This document shows, one piece after another, positions 8,307 to 15,899 of a stretch of 25,414 bases of DNA (position 1 is the stretch's first letter; every line of letters begins with the position of its first letter). The stretch spans positions 1 through 25,414 of the IMG/VR virus record IMGVR_UViG_3300031566_000330; one strand, given 5' to 3'. This DNA comes from a virus. Position numbers and translations under genes: made by a program. The notes under the pieces are model-generated. The model was not told the DNA's origin and searched no databases. It worked only from the letters and a program-made list of their open reading frames with translations.

Positions 8307-8890
8307 TGGCCTCGCATCCTGAAGTAGTAACTGGCTTGCGGCGCAGCATCACCGCTCGGCACGCCCTCATACAAAAAGAGTTCGCCCATCTGGACATACG
8401 CATGCCCATTGTTCAAGGTGACGTTCAGGCGAAAATACCGATAGGCTGTCGTCACCACGTCGCAGGTGTATGTCCGCTTTTCCCCATCGCCCCACGCGGT
8501 TTCGCCGGATACGGTGTCGAGCGTGTCAAAGTCCGTACCGTTGTTGGACCCCAAGAGCGTCCAATCCTTCGGCATCCGAGTGGGTTCCGGTATCGTGTTG
8601 GCCTGGAGCGCATAGGTGCCGATGACGACCTCATTCCCGGAACCGAGGTCAATTTGCAGCCAGCCCGTATTGACGCCGTCCGTTAACCAATACTTCCCCG
8701 TACCTAGCTCGCCATCAAATGCCTTGTACGCCGGCAAAACAGAGTACTCTGTCGATGCCAATGCGACAAACGGCTCCGGCGCGTCGTTCGCTGTCATGTT
8801 GTGTGGGGCGTGGTCGTCACCAAGTCCCGCAAGCGCCAGATACGTCACCGTAAGCACAACGGCCACGGCCAGCAGCACCGCTCGCTTCAT
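8303..8890 (-). CDS. Secreted F5/8 type C (discoidin) domain protein
   Basis: The ATG at 8890 is preferred over the one at 8908 because TAGGAG stands 7 bases before it and because it starts directly with a signal peptide (MKRAVLLAVAVVLTVTYLAL, then AGLG). Residues about 50-176 form a discoidin/F5-8C fold: AYKAFDGELGTGKYWLTDG (calcium and loop region), GWLQIDLGSG, PKDWTLLGSNNGTDFDTL, YRYFRLNVTLNNGHAYVQMG and ELFLYEG are its successive conserved strands. Such domains bind sugars or lipids on cell surfaces. The gene is coupled to the fibre gene downstream (ATGA) and follows a 60-residue gene. A role in host-surface recognition together with the fibre is the likely use. A secreted, non-virion effector is the alternative. 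Confidence 0.85.
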   Translation of the reverse strand: MKRAVLLAVAVVLTVTYLALAGLGDDHAPHNMTANDAPEPFVALASTEYSVLPAYKAFDGELGTGKYWLTDGVNTGWLQIDLGSGNEVVIGTYALQANTIPEPTRMPKDWTLLGSNNGTDFDTLDTVSGETAWGDGEKRTYTCDVVTTAYRYFRLNVTLNNGHAYVQMGELFLYEGVPSGDAAPQASYYFRMRGQ

Positions 8891-8900
8891 GGTCCGACTC

Positions 8901-9083
8901 CTACTCATGTCCGAACGCGCGCTGGAAGTTGTTGCTGTACTTCCGCGACCAGCGCGAGACGATTTCCCGGCGCAGCATCGGCTGCCCGTCGCGGTCGGTG
9001 TACCCGGCCCGGTGCGTGCGCCGGTTCACCTCGTCGCGCACGGACTTCTCGTTGGCGCCGGGCGGAACCAAGTCGCCGTCCAT
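8901..9083 (-). CDS. Small hypothetical protein, 60 aa
   Basis: ATG at 9083 follows AAGGGGTAATGCA, a usable ribosome-binding site just downstream of a strong stem-loop (9097-9130). The 60-residue product is charged and soluble (MDGDLVPPGANEKSVRDEV ... ending NNFQRAFGHE). It contains many Arg residues and no cysteine, signal peptide or membrane segment. The short stretch TDRDGQPMLRREIVSRW near residues 29-45 looks like a folded core. It lies between a 35-residue gene and the discoidin-domain gene. Function unknown. Confidence 0.7.
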   Translation of the reverse strand: MDGDLVPPGANEKSVRDEVNRRTHRAGYTDRDGQPMLRREIVSRWSRKYSNNFQRAFGHE

Positions 9084-9096
9084 TGCATTACCCCTT

Positions 9097-9130
9097 GGGG
9101 CAGCGGGGCGCGGAGGGACCCCGCTGCCCC
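9097..9130 (-). promoter_or_regulatory. Perfect 12-bp stem-loop between two small late genes
   Basis: The arms at 9097-9108 (GGGGCAGCGGGG on the plus strand) and 9119-9130 (CCCCGCTGCCCC) are perfectly complementary over 12 bp, with a 10-base loop. The element fills most of the gap between the 35-residue and 60-residue genes and ends 13 bases before the next ATG. There is no T-tract after it on either strand, so it is not a standard intrinsic terminator. An RNA processing site, a 3'-end stabiliser for the upstream capsid messages, or partial attenuation are reasonable roles. Confidence 0.7.
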
Positions 9131-9141
9131 CGGCACAGGTG

Positions 9142-9249
9142 CTACTTCTCGTCCTTCTTGTCCTTCTTGGCCTTGAGTTCCGCGAGTCGCCGCCCCACAT
9201 AATCGGGGGCAGGACCGCTCGTGTCTTTGGGGTCGCTTTCCTTGGCCAT
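9142..9249 (-). CDS. Very small Lys-rich protein, 35 aa
   Basis: ATG at 9249 is preceded by AAAGGAG with a 6-base spacer, one of the best ribosome-binding sites in the window. The 35-codon frame reads MAKESDPKDTSGPAPDYVGR and ends in a Lys/Asp-rich tail (KAKKDKKDEK). No similarity is recognised. Position between the 254-residue structural gene and a strong stem-loop, together with the ribosome-binding site, supports a translated peptide. It could be a small virion or assembly cofactor. Confidence 0.65.
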   Translation of the reverse strand: MAKESDPKDTSGPAPDYVGRRLAELKAKKDKKDEK

Positions 9250-9263
9250 CGTAGTCTCCTTTC

Positions 9264-9294
9264 GTGCAGGGGTTCCCGGTCGGGCACACCCCAC
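9264..9294 (-). promoter_or_regulatory. Intergenic imperfect hairpin
   Basis: On the minus strand, GGGGT (88-92 end) pairs with ACCCC (69-73 end), with an inner CCC/GGG stem. The element spans the short gap between the 254-residue gene and the 35-residue gene, just before AAAGGAG. It shares the 11-mer ACCCCTGCACG with the large hairpin at 17065-17102. There is no T-tract. A processing or stabilising structure is possible; the pairing is weaker than that of the stem-loop at 9097-9130. Confidence 0.4.
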
Positions 9295-9306
9295 TTTGCC
9301 TTGTTC

Positions 9307-10071
9307 TCAGATCGCGATTTGCAGCATGATGAGCGGGCCGTTGTCGCTGTTGTAGTTCAAGACGAATCCGGCCCTCTGCAACCCGTGGGCGTAGTACGTT
9401 TCCATGAGGAAGACCGCGCCGTTCGTCCCGAAACCGACTTCTCGCGCATCGCCCGACGGCGTCAACGTGTGGCCCGGCGAAACGACGCACGGTCCCCAGG
9501 TCTGCGCCCAGAAGTAGTAGCCGCTGGCTGCGGTGCAGGCCGGGACACCGACGCAGGACGATTTGTTGGTGGCTGTCTTGGTGCAGAGTGTCCACGGGTT
9601 CTCGAACATCTCGCAGTATTCCGTCCCTGCGATGGCCTGGTCGAACGGCTCGGAGACGTAGCAGATGGTGTACGTCGCGCCTGACTCCTCGTTGCCGGTG
9701 ATGTACCGCAACTGCCCGCCGGTCGAGGCGTAGATGAAGGCATACGCCCCAATCAGTTGGTCCTTGGTGAACCCGGTTTCGGTGATGGAAAACTGCCTGT
9801 CGCCGATGGCTGCGGCAACAGCCAAGGTTTCGCCGATCACGTCGTCCGCGAGCGACATGCACCCGTGGTATGCATCCACGCCGCCGGTTGTCGCCAAGCC
9901 GTACCTGTAGACCCGACCATCCGGCCGGATCAGCCGCTGCCCGCAGACGTAGCGCTGATCGGTTTCGGTCGCGTGGATTCCCAGGCTGTATCCCGTGTTG
10001 ACCAAATCCTGCGGGTCCGAAATCGCCGTCAGTGCCGGCAGCAGGTTTTTCACTGAAAGTTCGGTACTCAT
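9307..10071 (-). CDS. Hypothetical head/virion protein next to the capsid gene, 254 aa
   Basis: The start is ATG at 10071 because AAGGAGG lies 7 bases upstream. The 21 codons before it in the same frame look untranslated. The 254-residue product begins MSTELSVKNLLPALTAISDP and is beta-rich with many Gly, Thr and Tyr residues. It has several cysteines (FENPWTLCTKTATNKSSCVG, VPACTAASG) that could form metal sites or disulphides. It has no signal peptide. The gene follows the major capsid gene, where phages often encode head decoration, head fibre or capsid-stabilising proteins. That role is inferred from order alone; no family is recognised. Confidence 0.8.
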   Translation of the reverse strand: MSTELSVKNLLPALTAISDPQDLVNTGYSLGIHATETDQRYVCGQRLIRPDGRVYRYGLATTGGVDAYHGCMSLADDVIGETLAVAAAIGDRQFSITETGFTKDQLIGAYAFIYASTGGQLRYITGNEESGATYTICYVSEPFDQAIAGTEYCEMFENPWTLCTKTATNKSSCVGVPACTAASGYYFWAQTWGPCVVSPGHTLTPSGDAREVGFGTNGAVFLMETYYAHGLQRAGFVLNYNSDNGPLIMLQIAI

Positions 10072-10137
10072 TGTGCATCCTCCTTGTGCTTGTGTTTTCA
10101 GACAGCAACAGTCTCGCCGGTCGTACACCCACACGGG

Positions 10138-11085
10138 TTACGCCTGCGAGAAGTCGGCCGCCGGGTCCTTGTCGAGCATGATCTTGACGACGCCCGGACC
10201 TTGCAGACGCACCGCCCCGATGCGCATCTTCGCGTAGGGCTGGACGCTGTACCGCTTGGTCGGAAGCGTGTCGATCTTGGTCGTGATGTCCTTCGCCGTC
10301 GCCATCAGGACCGCATCCCGATGGTAGGCGAAACAGTCGTAGCACCCGGTATCCGTGGCCGAGATGGTGAGGCGGCCACTGGGCATCCAGATGAAGTGGA
10401 ACCCCAGGTAGGTGTCGATCTCGCCCCGGACCAGCGCCTTGACGCCGGCGTAGTCCATGCTCGTGGCCTTGGTCGAACCGAGCAGGTAGTTCCCGTTCTG
10501 GAAGTTGGCGACGAACGTGCGTCCCTCGGCCGGCACGTCGGCGTCGTCCATCAGTTGCTTGACGAGGGCGATCTTGGCCAGGGTCAGGCCCGTCTCGGTC
10601 GAACCGGCGTCGTTGCTCCCGGCCGCCACCAGCGTTCCGTCGCCGGAGATGACGCGAGACTCGCCGGCGGCGTAGAAGTTGACGCTTGTGGTCCCCTCCT
10701 TGCCCGTGAGGACGGCTGCGCCGAGCGCTTGCAGAATGCGCTCGTCCTTCGCCCGGTTCATGGCCGCGACGGCGACGCGCAGGTAGTCCGACGTGGGGTC
10801 TTTGAGCGACTGAATCTTGTCGTCCTCGTCCACCAGGTCGGCCCACTCCGCCGAGTGCAATTTTAGCGCACGGCGGCTGTGGGGGGTGTCAATCTGCGGG
10901 GTGTCGGCGTGACGGGCGAGATCCCACACGGGCGAGACTTCGCCGATGAAGTCCCAGAACTTGACTTCGGCCTCCTGGGTTTCCTTCCGCACCGTGTTTT
11001 CGAGTTTGCTCTGCATCTGCTGGTAGAGCAACTCGAAGGATGCGGAATACTGTTTGGCAAACGCTGCGGTGATTTGTGTACTCAT
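10138..11085 (-). CDS. Major capsid protein (putative)
   Basis: AAGGAGG stands 6 bases before ATG at 11085, the strongest site in the late operon, as expected for the most abundant virion protein. The product has 315 residues (MSTQITAAFAKQYSASFELL). It starts with a helical N-arm containing ENTVRKETQEAEVKFWDFIG, then a segment LHSAEWADLVDEDDKIQSLK, and later DERILQALGAAVLTGKEG, a pattern typical of the phage capsid family found in podoviruses with this head module. The C-terminus contains RIGAVRLQGPGVVKIMLDKD. Location directly after the scaffold gene is the classic order. The upstream GTG at 11148 would add 21 atypical residues and was rejected. Confidence 0.85.
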   Translation of the reverse strand: MSTQITAAFAKQYSASFELLYQQMQSKLENTVRKETQEAEVKFWDFIGEVSPVWDLARHADTPQIDTPHSRRALKLHSAEWADLVDEDDKIQSLKDPTSDYLRVAVAAMNRAKDERILQALGAAVLTGKEGTTSVNFYAAGESRVISGDGTLVAAGSNDAGSTETGLTLAKIALVKQLMDDADVPAEGRTFVANFQNGNYLLGSTKATSMDYAGVKALVRGEIDTYLGFHFIWMPSGRLTISATDTGCYDCFAYHRDAVLMATAKDITTKIDTLPTKRYSVQPYAKMRIGAVRLQGPGVVKIMLDKDPAADFSQA

Positions 11086-11255
11086 GGCAATCCTCCTTGT
11101 TGGGTTTTTGATGCTGCCAAACGACCCGATTTCGGAGAATTGCGCCACATTAACGACTGTGGATTCGTCCTAGCGCTTTACGCCTGCTCGGCGGCCTTCT
11201 TCCAGGCTTCCCGCCCGGACCCCAAAGGGTTGTGCCGGGACTTTGCACTCCTTCC
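11086..11255 (-). other. Leader region between scaffold and capsid genes
   Basis: This 170-base gap holds no gene I would call. Just after the scaffold TAA there is GGAAGGAG, and the scaffold frame stays open for 25 more codons with a protein-like composition (ending GSGREAWKKAAEQA) but no usable start codon. Near the capsid gene there is the capsid ribosome-binding site and a small CCGA-AA-TCGG palindrome. I see no convincing promoter or terminator. Confidence 0.5.
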
Positions 11256-12203
11256 TTATGGTCGCGTGGTGGCTGCGGCTTCTGGGAACTTGCGCCCGTA
11301 CAGCACGTCAAGCCGAGCCACGATTCGGTCATGTTCCTTACGGTTCGTCCGCTTCAGTTCGCCGTTGGCAAACCCCGGCGTGGCTTGCAGCCGGTCGATC
11401 TCCGACGTCACGCTGCTTGGGGGTTCCTCGTCCGTGGAGATCACCTTGTCCTCCAGGTACGCCTCGCCGAGTTTGGCGAACAGCCTGGCGACCTTCACGT
11501 CGTTGCCGATGACCGCCAGGACCGCCACCTCGTCCTCCTGCGGCACGTTCTCGGCGATGACACGGTTTGCCAGGCGCACCTTGGCATCGTAGTTCTCGCC
11601 CCATTCCTCGCGCAGCGCCGTTTCACATTCCGCACGGGCGTTGGCTGCGGTCTGCTCGTTCTCCTCGATGCCGTCCCGGAGTCGCTTCTCGTCGAGACCC
11701 ATCACCCCCGCGACCTGCGCCGGGCTCAGGTGCAGGGCATGGAGGGCCTTCAGGGCATCCTTCATGCCCTGTTCGTCGTAGTACTCGCCCAGACCTTCCG
11801 GCACCTTGACCTTGTACCCGTCCGGCGTCTGCGGAACCCCCATCGCCGCCCGGTACAGTTCCAGTTCCGTCGCGGTCGGTTCCTTGCCAAGCGGGATAAT
11901 ACCCTTGCCTTCTTTGCGATGTGCCTGAAGCGTCCGGTTCTGGTGCGCCAACTGCTTCAGCACGGCCTTGAGGCTGTTGACGCTGCCGTAGGCCACCTTG
12001 TCGGCGGCCGTGCGGAAATCCTCCGGCGTCAACGCCTCGACCCATCCCTCCTTGAAAGTCCCGTCCGCTTCGAGGAACTCCAGCACCGTCGACTCCGGCA
12101 GTGTTTCTGGCGGCGGTGTCTCCGGTGGCGGTGTCTCCGGTGGCGGTGTCTCTGGTGGCGGTGTCTCTGGCGGCGTGTCTGGTACTATTGGTTGTTCAGG
12201 CAT
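11256..12203 (-). CDS. Scaffolding/capsid assembly protein (putative)
   Basis: ATG at 12203 follows GGAGG with a 9-base spacer and overlaps the TGA of the Bbp19-like gene by eight bases. The 315-residue product begins with a Pro/Glu/Thr repeat tract (TPPPE repeated about five times, residues 9-34). A Glu/Lys-rich, predominantly helical body follows (KDALKALHALHLSPAQVAGV; TAANARAECETALREEWGEN), and the C-terminus is basic (RKEHDRIVARLDVLYGRKF). The region VPEGLGEYYDEQGMKDALKA-LHALHLSPAQ resembles the conserved part of podovirus and siphovirus scaffold proteins. Scaffolds guide capsid assembly and then leave the prohead. The basic C-terminal helix is the usual capsid-binding part. Position between portal and capsid genes supports the call. 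Confidence 0.87.
   Translation of the reverse strand: MPEQPIVPDTPPETPPPETPPPETPPPETPPPETLPESTVLEFLEADGTFKEGWVEALTPEDFRTAADKVAYGSVNSLKAVLKQLAHQNRTLQAHRKEGKGIIPLGKEPTATELELYRAAMGVPQTPDGYKVKVPEGLGEYYDEQGMKDALKALHALHLSPAQVAGVMGLDEKRLRDGIEENEQTAANARAECETALREEWGENYDAKVRLANRVIAENVPQEDEVAVLAVIGNDVKVARLFAKLGEAYLEDKVISTDEEPPSSVTSEIDRLQATPGFANGELKRTNRKEHDRIVARLDVLYGRKFPEAAATTRP
12106..12179. repeat. 15-bp tandem repeat encoding PPPET units
   Basis: Five near-identical 15-base units (plus-strand consensus TCYGGYGGCGGTGTC) lie in tandem at 12106, 12121, 12136, 12151 and 12166, the last shortened by one base. They encode the repeated PPPET motif near the scaffold N-terminus. The unit length is a multiple of three, so copy-number change would not break the frame. 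Confidence 0.9.
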
Positions 12204-12453
12204 TGCCCGTTTCCTCCGTGAGTGCCTTGGCAGGTTCCACGTCGTCCGGCTTCGCGGCGAGCATCGCTCTCAAGTAGAGGATGACCCAGCGCTTGCCTTC
12301 CGTGAAGGCCGACATCCGTTCGCTGTCGCCGAAGAACGTCGTGTGGTTCTCGAAGCAGACCCGCGACAGGTCCGCCAGGACGTTCGCCCCTTCGGCGGAG
12401 AGGAACGTCTTGTGGAAGTCGAGTATCCGCTGCTTGCGTTCGTCAGGCGTCAT
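12196..12453 (-). CDS. Bbp19-like small phage protein
   Basis: ATG at 12453 overlaps the TGA of the upstream 46-residue gene (ATGA). The 85-residue product has the pattern of the Bbp19-like phage family: a helix with FHKTFLSAEGANVLADL near residues 13-29, a short loop with FENHTTFFGDSERMS, then EGKRWVILYLRAML. The family is named after Bordetella phage BPP-1 and occurs between portal and scaffold/capsid genes, as here. Its role is not established; it is generally regarded as a small structural or assembly protein. Length is normal for the family. Confidence 0.75.
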   Translation of the reverse strand: MTPDERKQRILDFHKTFLSAEGANVLADLSRVCFENHTTFFGDSERMSAFTEGKRWVILYLRAMLAAKPDDVEPAKALTEETGNA

Positions 12454-12590
12454 CGTTTCCTCTTGCGCGCCTTGGCGTACTTCGCGCTGGCAGGCAACTT
12501 GCCGGGGTTGTCAAAGTGGTGTTTCTTCGCCCACTTTGCACCCATGCGACCAAAGGCCCACCGGCGTTGCGCCTCGCTTTTTGCTGGCAT
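12450..12590 (-). CDS. Small basic protein, 46 aa
   Basis: This 46-codon gene starts two bases after the portal TAG and ends in an ATGA overlap with the Bbp19-like gene. It reads MPAKSEAQRRWAFGRMGAKW and then a His/Lys-rich middle (AKKHHFDNPGKLPAS) with a very basic end (AKARKRKR). Short basic proteins starting MPAxSxAQRR are common in tailed phages and environmental viruses; I know of no assigned function. Its ribosome-binding site (AAGAG) is weak, so translation may depend on coupling to the portal gene. Confidence 0.75.
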   Translation of the reverse strand: MPAKSEAQRRWAFGRMGAKWAKKHHFDNPGKLPASAKYAKARKRKR

Positions 12591-12592
12591 GG

Positions 12593-14230
12593 CTATTCTC
12601 TTGCCGCCGCCATGAGTTCCCCGGCGGGACTGCCCGACTCGGGCGCTTCGCGCGTCTGCTTGTACCCCTGCGCCGCCATCGCGGCCAACTGTGCCTGCTG
12701 CTGCGCCTCCAGCGCTTCCTGCCGCGCCTTCCGCTTCGCGGCAATCGCTTCCGGCGTGGCGATATGGCTGACCTTCATCCCGTAGGTCCGCGCCACGTCC
12801 GGCAACATGGCGTCGAAGTCTATCATGTCCAGGCTTCCCGGCGCGACCTCCGCCATGCTAATCACCAGTTCCGTGAACTGAATCGCCGCCGTCGCCTGCT
12901 GGTCACGCAGGGCAAGCGCGAGTTGCCCGAGGTACTCGATCTTGTAAGCGTTGAGCCCGTCGGGCGGCCTCGGGATCACGTTCCAGTTCATCAGGATTGC
13001 GATGGTCCGCGTGATGATGGGCGTCAGCAACTCTTCCTGAAGCCGGGCAACCGGCTGTGCCAACAACTTCAGACCTTCCATCGCCCTTGCCCGAATCTCC
13101 ACGGTCGTCATACGCTGGGTCAGGTCCGTGAATTGCAGAAACACTTTACGGAAAAAGGCATCGTGGATAATCTCCTGCTGTTTTTCAACGGCCTCTACCG
13201 TGATCGGGTAGTTGCCGATGGCCCCCATGTCCACGGCCTTGAAGGAACCCATCTTCTTCGTCCAGTTGACGGCGTTGGGCCGGAGGTCCGGCGTCACGTC
13301 CATCTCTATCGAGTCCGCTTCCATCGGCGGCTCGGCTAGGCGGTTCGCCAACTTCTGAAGCGACTGCCGCATCGCCTGAAGCATCTTGATGTCCGCCAGG
13401 GCCACGAGCGCCTGCCCGATGCCGTACTTCTCCCCCCAGGACTTCCGCCAGCGCGGCACGGCGAACGGGAACGTCTCGTACCCGTGCTCCTTCACGACTT
13501 GCTTGGCCTTCACGTCCACGTGCAGGGATTCCCAGCGCAGGCGGTCCTTGACCTTCTTCGAGAGCGGGTTGATGTCGCGCGGCCGGACGCAGTGAATGAA
13601 CTCGAACCGCTTGCTCTCGTTCTCCAGGTCGTTCGCCGCTTTCTGAATCTCCTCGGAACACTTCTCGTGGCCGTAGTCCTGAACGGCCTGCCGCGCCGTG
13701 AGTTCGTAGGAGAGGATCACCGTGTCCACAAAACCCTTCGAGTCCTCCTTAATCTGGTAGAGTGAGATGTCGTAATCCTTGTAGGTCACGGTCGCGGTCT
13801 TGTTGTCCCAATCCACGTAGAGGCATCCCGTTCCGAGACACGACAGGACATAGATGGTCTCGTTGATGTTCAGGGTGAAGTTCGAGGAAAACATCTTCTG
13901 GTGGACTATCTCCTCGACCATCGCAAAGTAGCGCTTCACGTCATCGCGCTCGGCATACTTCGGGTCGTCCGCCGAGAGCGCAAAGAACTTCTGCCCCGCC
14001 GGCAAGAGGGTCGTCGCCAAGCCCGCCGCGAGAATCTGCGCGTCCTGTACCGCCGTCCCGTCCACGTAGCGCTGCGACACGTCCTCGCCGGGCGACCGCT
14101 TGTGCGTGATGTTGGTGTCGCGGGGAACCGTCAGGTCGGCGGCCTTCTGGTAGAGGGCGCGGATATTCGCCTGCTTCTCGACCTCGCGGTCGCGGAGTTT
14201 GATGATCGCATTCGCGCGGTCGTCGCCCAT
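12593..14230 (-). CDS. Head-tail connector (portal) protein, podovirus type
   Basis: The 545-residue product belongs to the T7-type bacteriophage head-to-tail connecting protein family. Recognisable parts are LYQKAADLTVPRDTNITHK at residues about 26-44, YVDGTAVQDAQILAAGLATT near 55-74, LPAGQKFFALSADDP, and the long helical region with LQKLANRLAEPPMEADS near the middle. The C-terminus is Ala/Gln/Lys-rich (RKARQEALEAQQQAQLAAMA), as in many portal C-terminal barrels. ATG at 14230 follows AGGAGACTGAACCG, which overlaps the terminase stop. Twelve copies form the portal vertex through which DNA is packaged by the terminase encoded upstream. Length is close to that of T7 gp8 (536). Confidence 0.95.
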   Translation of the reverse strand: MGDDRANAIIKLRDREVEKQANIRALYQKAADLTVPRDTNITHKRSPGEDVSQRYVDGTAVQDAQILAAGLATTLLPAGQKFFALSADDPKYAERDDVKRYFAMVEEIVHQKMFSSNFTLNINETIYVLSCLGTGCLYVDWDNKTATVTYKDYDISLYQIKEDSKGFVDTVILSYELTARQAVQDYGHEKCSEEIQKAANDLENESKRFEFIHCVRPRDINPLSKKVKDRLRWESLHVDVKAKQVVKEHGYETFPFAVPRWRKSWGEKYGIGQALVALADIKMLQAMRQSLQKLANRLAEPPMEADSIEMDVTPDLRPNAVNWTKKMGSFKAVDMGAIGNYPITVEAVEKQQEIIHDAFFRKVFLQFTDLTQRMTTVEIRARAMEGLKLLAQPVARLQEELLTPIITRTIAILMNWNVIPRPPDGLNAYKIEYLGQLALALRDQQATAAIQFTELVISMAEVAPGSLDMIDFDAMLPDVARTYGMKVSHIATPEAIAAKRKARQEALEAQQQAQLAAMAAQGYKQTREAPESGSPAGELMAAARE

Positions 14231-14234
14231 CGGT

Positions 14235-15899
14235 TCAGTCTCCTATCGCGCTCGCCGCGTGCAACGCCACACGCGGCCTCTCGACGGCGCCCCACGGTGA
14301 GACAACCTGAAGTCGCTGCGCGGCCAACCAGAAGTACCCCAGCGCGTGCCGGTAATGGTCATCGCTCGAATTCGTGTACCGATACTTCGCCACGCCGGTC
14401 TTCTTGTCCTTCTCAAGAATCTTCGCAAGCGCGATGGCGTGCTCTGCGAAGACTTTCACTTCGGGGCATCGGCGTGGAAGAGTCAGGAGTTTGCCCGCGA
14501 TGAGTCCGTGTGTCGTATCGCACAGACCCGTCCGGTAGGATTTTACAATCACATTGTCCGGGTCCACGGTGTTATCCTTCAGGGCGTTCTCGGTATACTC
14601 AGCCAGAAGCACTCGGTAAGGTTCTTGTTCCCGGAACTTGCGTGCGCTGTGCTCGTAGGGTCGAATGTCTACAACGGCTGACTTCACGTTGAAAGCGCGG
14701 GCAAGGTCATGTACTCTCGCCCATGCCTGCTCCATCGTGACCTCACTTGCTGCACAGGGCACCCGCGTCAGTCTTAGAATCTCAAATCGGTCGCGGGCCG
14801 TCCTGATGCCAATGACGACGTGGAACTCCCTGCCGATGTCCACGCCCATCCCGCACGGGCCCCTGTGCCGCTGAAGCATCGGCTCGGCGCCGCAACAGTC
14901 GTAGACCTGGCCCTCCGTCAACTGGTCCTCTTTCGGGATATAGGCGCGGCCAAGACGGAGCCGGTGCGTGTCGGCGATGTTCGGATTCTGCGGATCGTTG
15001 AACTCGCACAGAATCTCGTAGGGGTCGTTGAAGTCGCTGTTGAGTTGACTCCACAGACGCCCCTCCAAATCCTTGATGTCCGGCCTCTTCGCCACCCATT
15101 CCCCGGTCCCCGGCCCGGCATACAGGGGAAGCGGCTTCCCGCATTTCGTACAGGCGATGTAACCCCTGCCGTCCGGACCCTGCTGGACACAATCCGGGAA
15201 CGAGTCATCCGCGCTCGTCCAGGTTCCGCACCGACAACGACGAAACCACAGTCGCTGGTCGGACAGGTTGTACAACCTATCGATGCCCCGGCCCGGAATC
15301 GTCGGGTTCGAGATGTACAGTTCCTCTTTGACCATCGAGTGACCCATGCGGCCCAGGGCCTTCCCGATGGCGTCCTCGTCCATCAGGTCCAACTCGTCGA
15401 ACACCACGCAGTCAACGGGCACCGACCGCAACTTCGAGGATTCCTTGTCTGTCCCGCCACCGCCTTCAATCGCCTGTGACAGCCGCGCGCCGCGAAGGAA
15501 CAGGAACGCATCCCGAATCTTCTTCAGACTGGTCGTGTCCGTGCCACGACCACCGGACTTGACATACTGGCCGATGCTATTCTTGTTGGCGTCAATCAAC
15601 GGCCCGAACCGCGACTTGGAGAACTCGCCAACGTCATCCGCCGTCGGGAACAGGTACAGCACCCCCTGCGGATACCGTCCGTGAATCAGGCCGTGCAACA
15701 CGCGCAGAACCGCTCCCTCGGTGAACCCGCCCTGCGTTCCCTTCATCCAGCACTGCCGCCGCGCCCGGCTCTGCATCGGTTCCAACTGGTACTGGTGATT
15801 CGTGAACGAGAATACCCCCGCGCCCAAGCGAATCTTGTTCAAGACCGCCCAGTACGCCGGGTCGAGTGCCGCAAGGTCGGCTGGAGAGAGTTTCGTCAT
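14235..15899 (-). CDS. Terminase large subunit, GpA-like
   Basis: ATG at 15899 overlaps the upstream TGA (ATGA), giving 554 residues. A Walker A-like motif KGTQGGFTE lies at 53-61 and a Walker B VDCVVFDELD at 162-171, marking the packaging ATPase. A zinc site is formed by C222, C224, C250 and C253 (RCRCGTW and ACTKCGK), typical of the GpA-type terminase group. The nuclease domain has acidic residues at D354 (MGVDIGREF) and D411 (VVDIRPYEHS), matching the RNase H-like fold that cuts concatemers. Although the small terminase gene is separated by four small genes, both are in the same operon with the portal gene directly downstream. Confidence 0.95.
   Translation of the reverse strand: MTKLSPADLAALDPAYWAVLNKIRLGAGVFSFTNHQYQLEPMQSRARRQCWMKGTQGGFTEGAVLRVLHGLIHGRYPQGVLYLFPTADDVGEFSKSRFGPLIDANKNSIGQYVKSGGRGTDTTSLKKIRDAFLFLRGARLSQAIEGGGGTDKESSKLRSVPVDCVVFDELDLMDEDAIGKALGRMGHSMVKEELYISNPTIPGRGIDRLYNLSDQRLWFRRCRCGTWTSADDSFPDCVQQGPDGRGYIACTKCGKPLPLYAGPGTGEWVAKRPDIKDLEGRLWSQLNSDFNDPYEILCEFNDPQNPNIADTHRLRLGRAYIPKEDQLTEGQVYDCCGAEPMLQRHRGPCGMGVDIGREFHVVIGIRTARDRFEILRLTRVPCAASEVTMEQAWARVHDLARAFNVKSAVVDIRPYEHSARKFREQEPYRVLLAEYTENALKDNTVDPDNVIVKSYRTGLCDTTHGLIAGKLLTLPRRCPEVKVFAEHAIALAKILEKDKKTGVAKYRYTNSSDDHYRHALGYFWLAAQRLQVVSPWGAVERPRVALHAASAIGD

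Noticed and set aside
6738-8327. 529-residue plus-strand open frame opposite the fibre gene
   Set aside because: It is antisense to a clear signal-peptide/beta-helix gene, Arg/Val/Gly-rich, without a ribosome-binding site or recognisable domain.
9026-10846. 606-residue minus-strand frame across the capsid and neighbouring genes
   Set aside because: It reads Arg/Gly-rich out-of-frame sequence; the capsid and 254-residue genes each have strong ribosome-binding sites in another frame.
11150-11332. 60-residue minus-strand frame over the scaffold end
   Set aside because: It starts inside the scaffold gene without a ribosome-binding site and has Pro/Arg/Gly shadow composition.
12106-12179. CRISPR array from regular repeats
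   Set aside because: The units are 15 bp, contiguous without spacers, and encode protein repeats.
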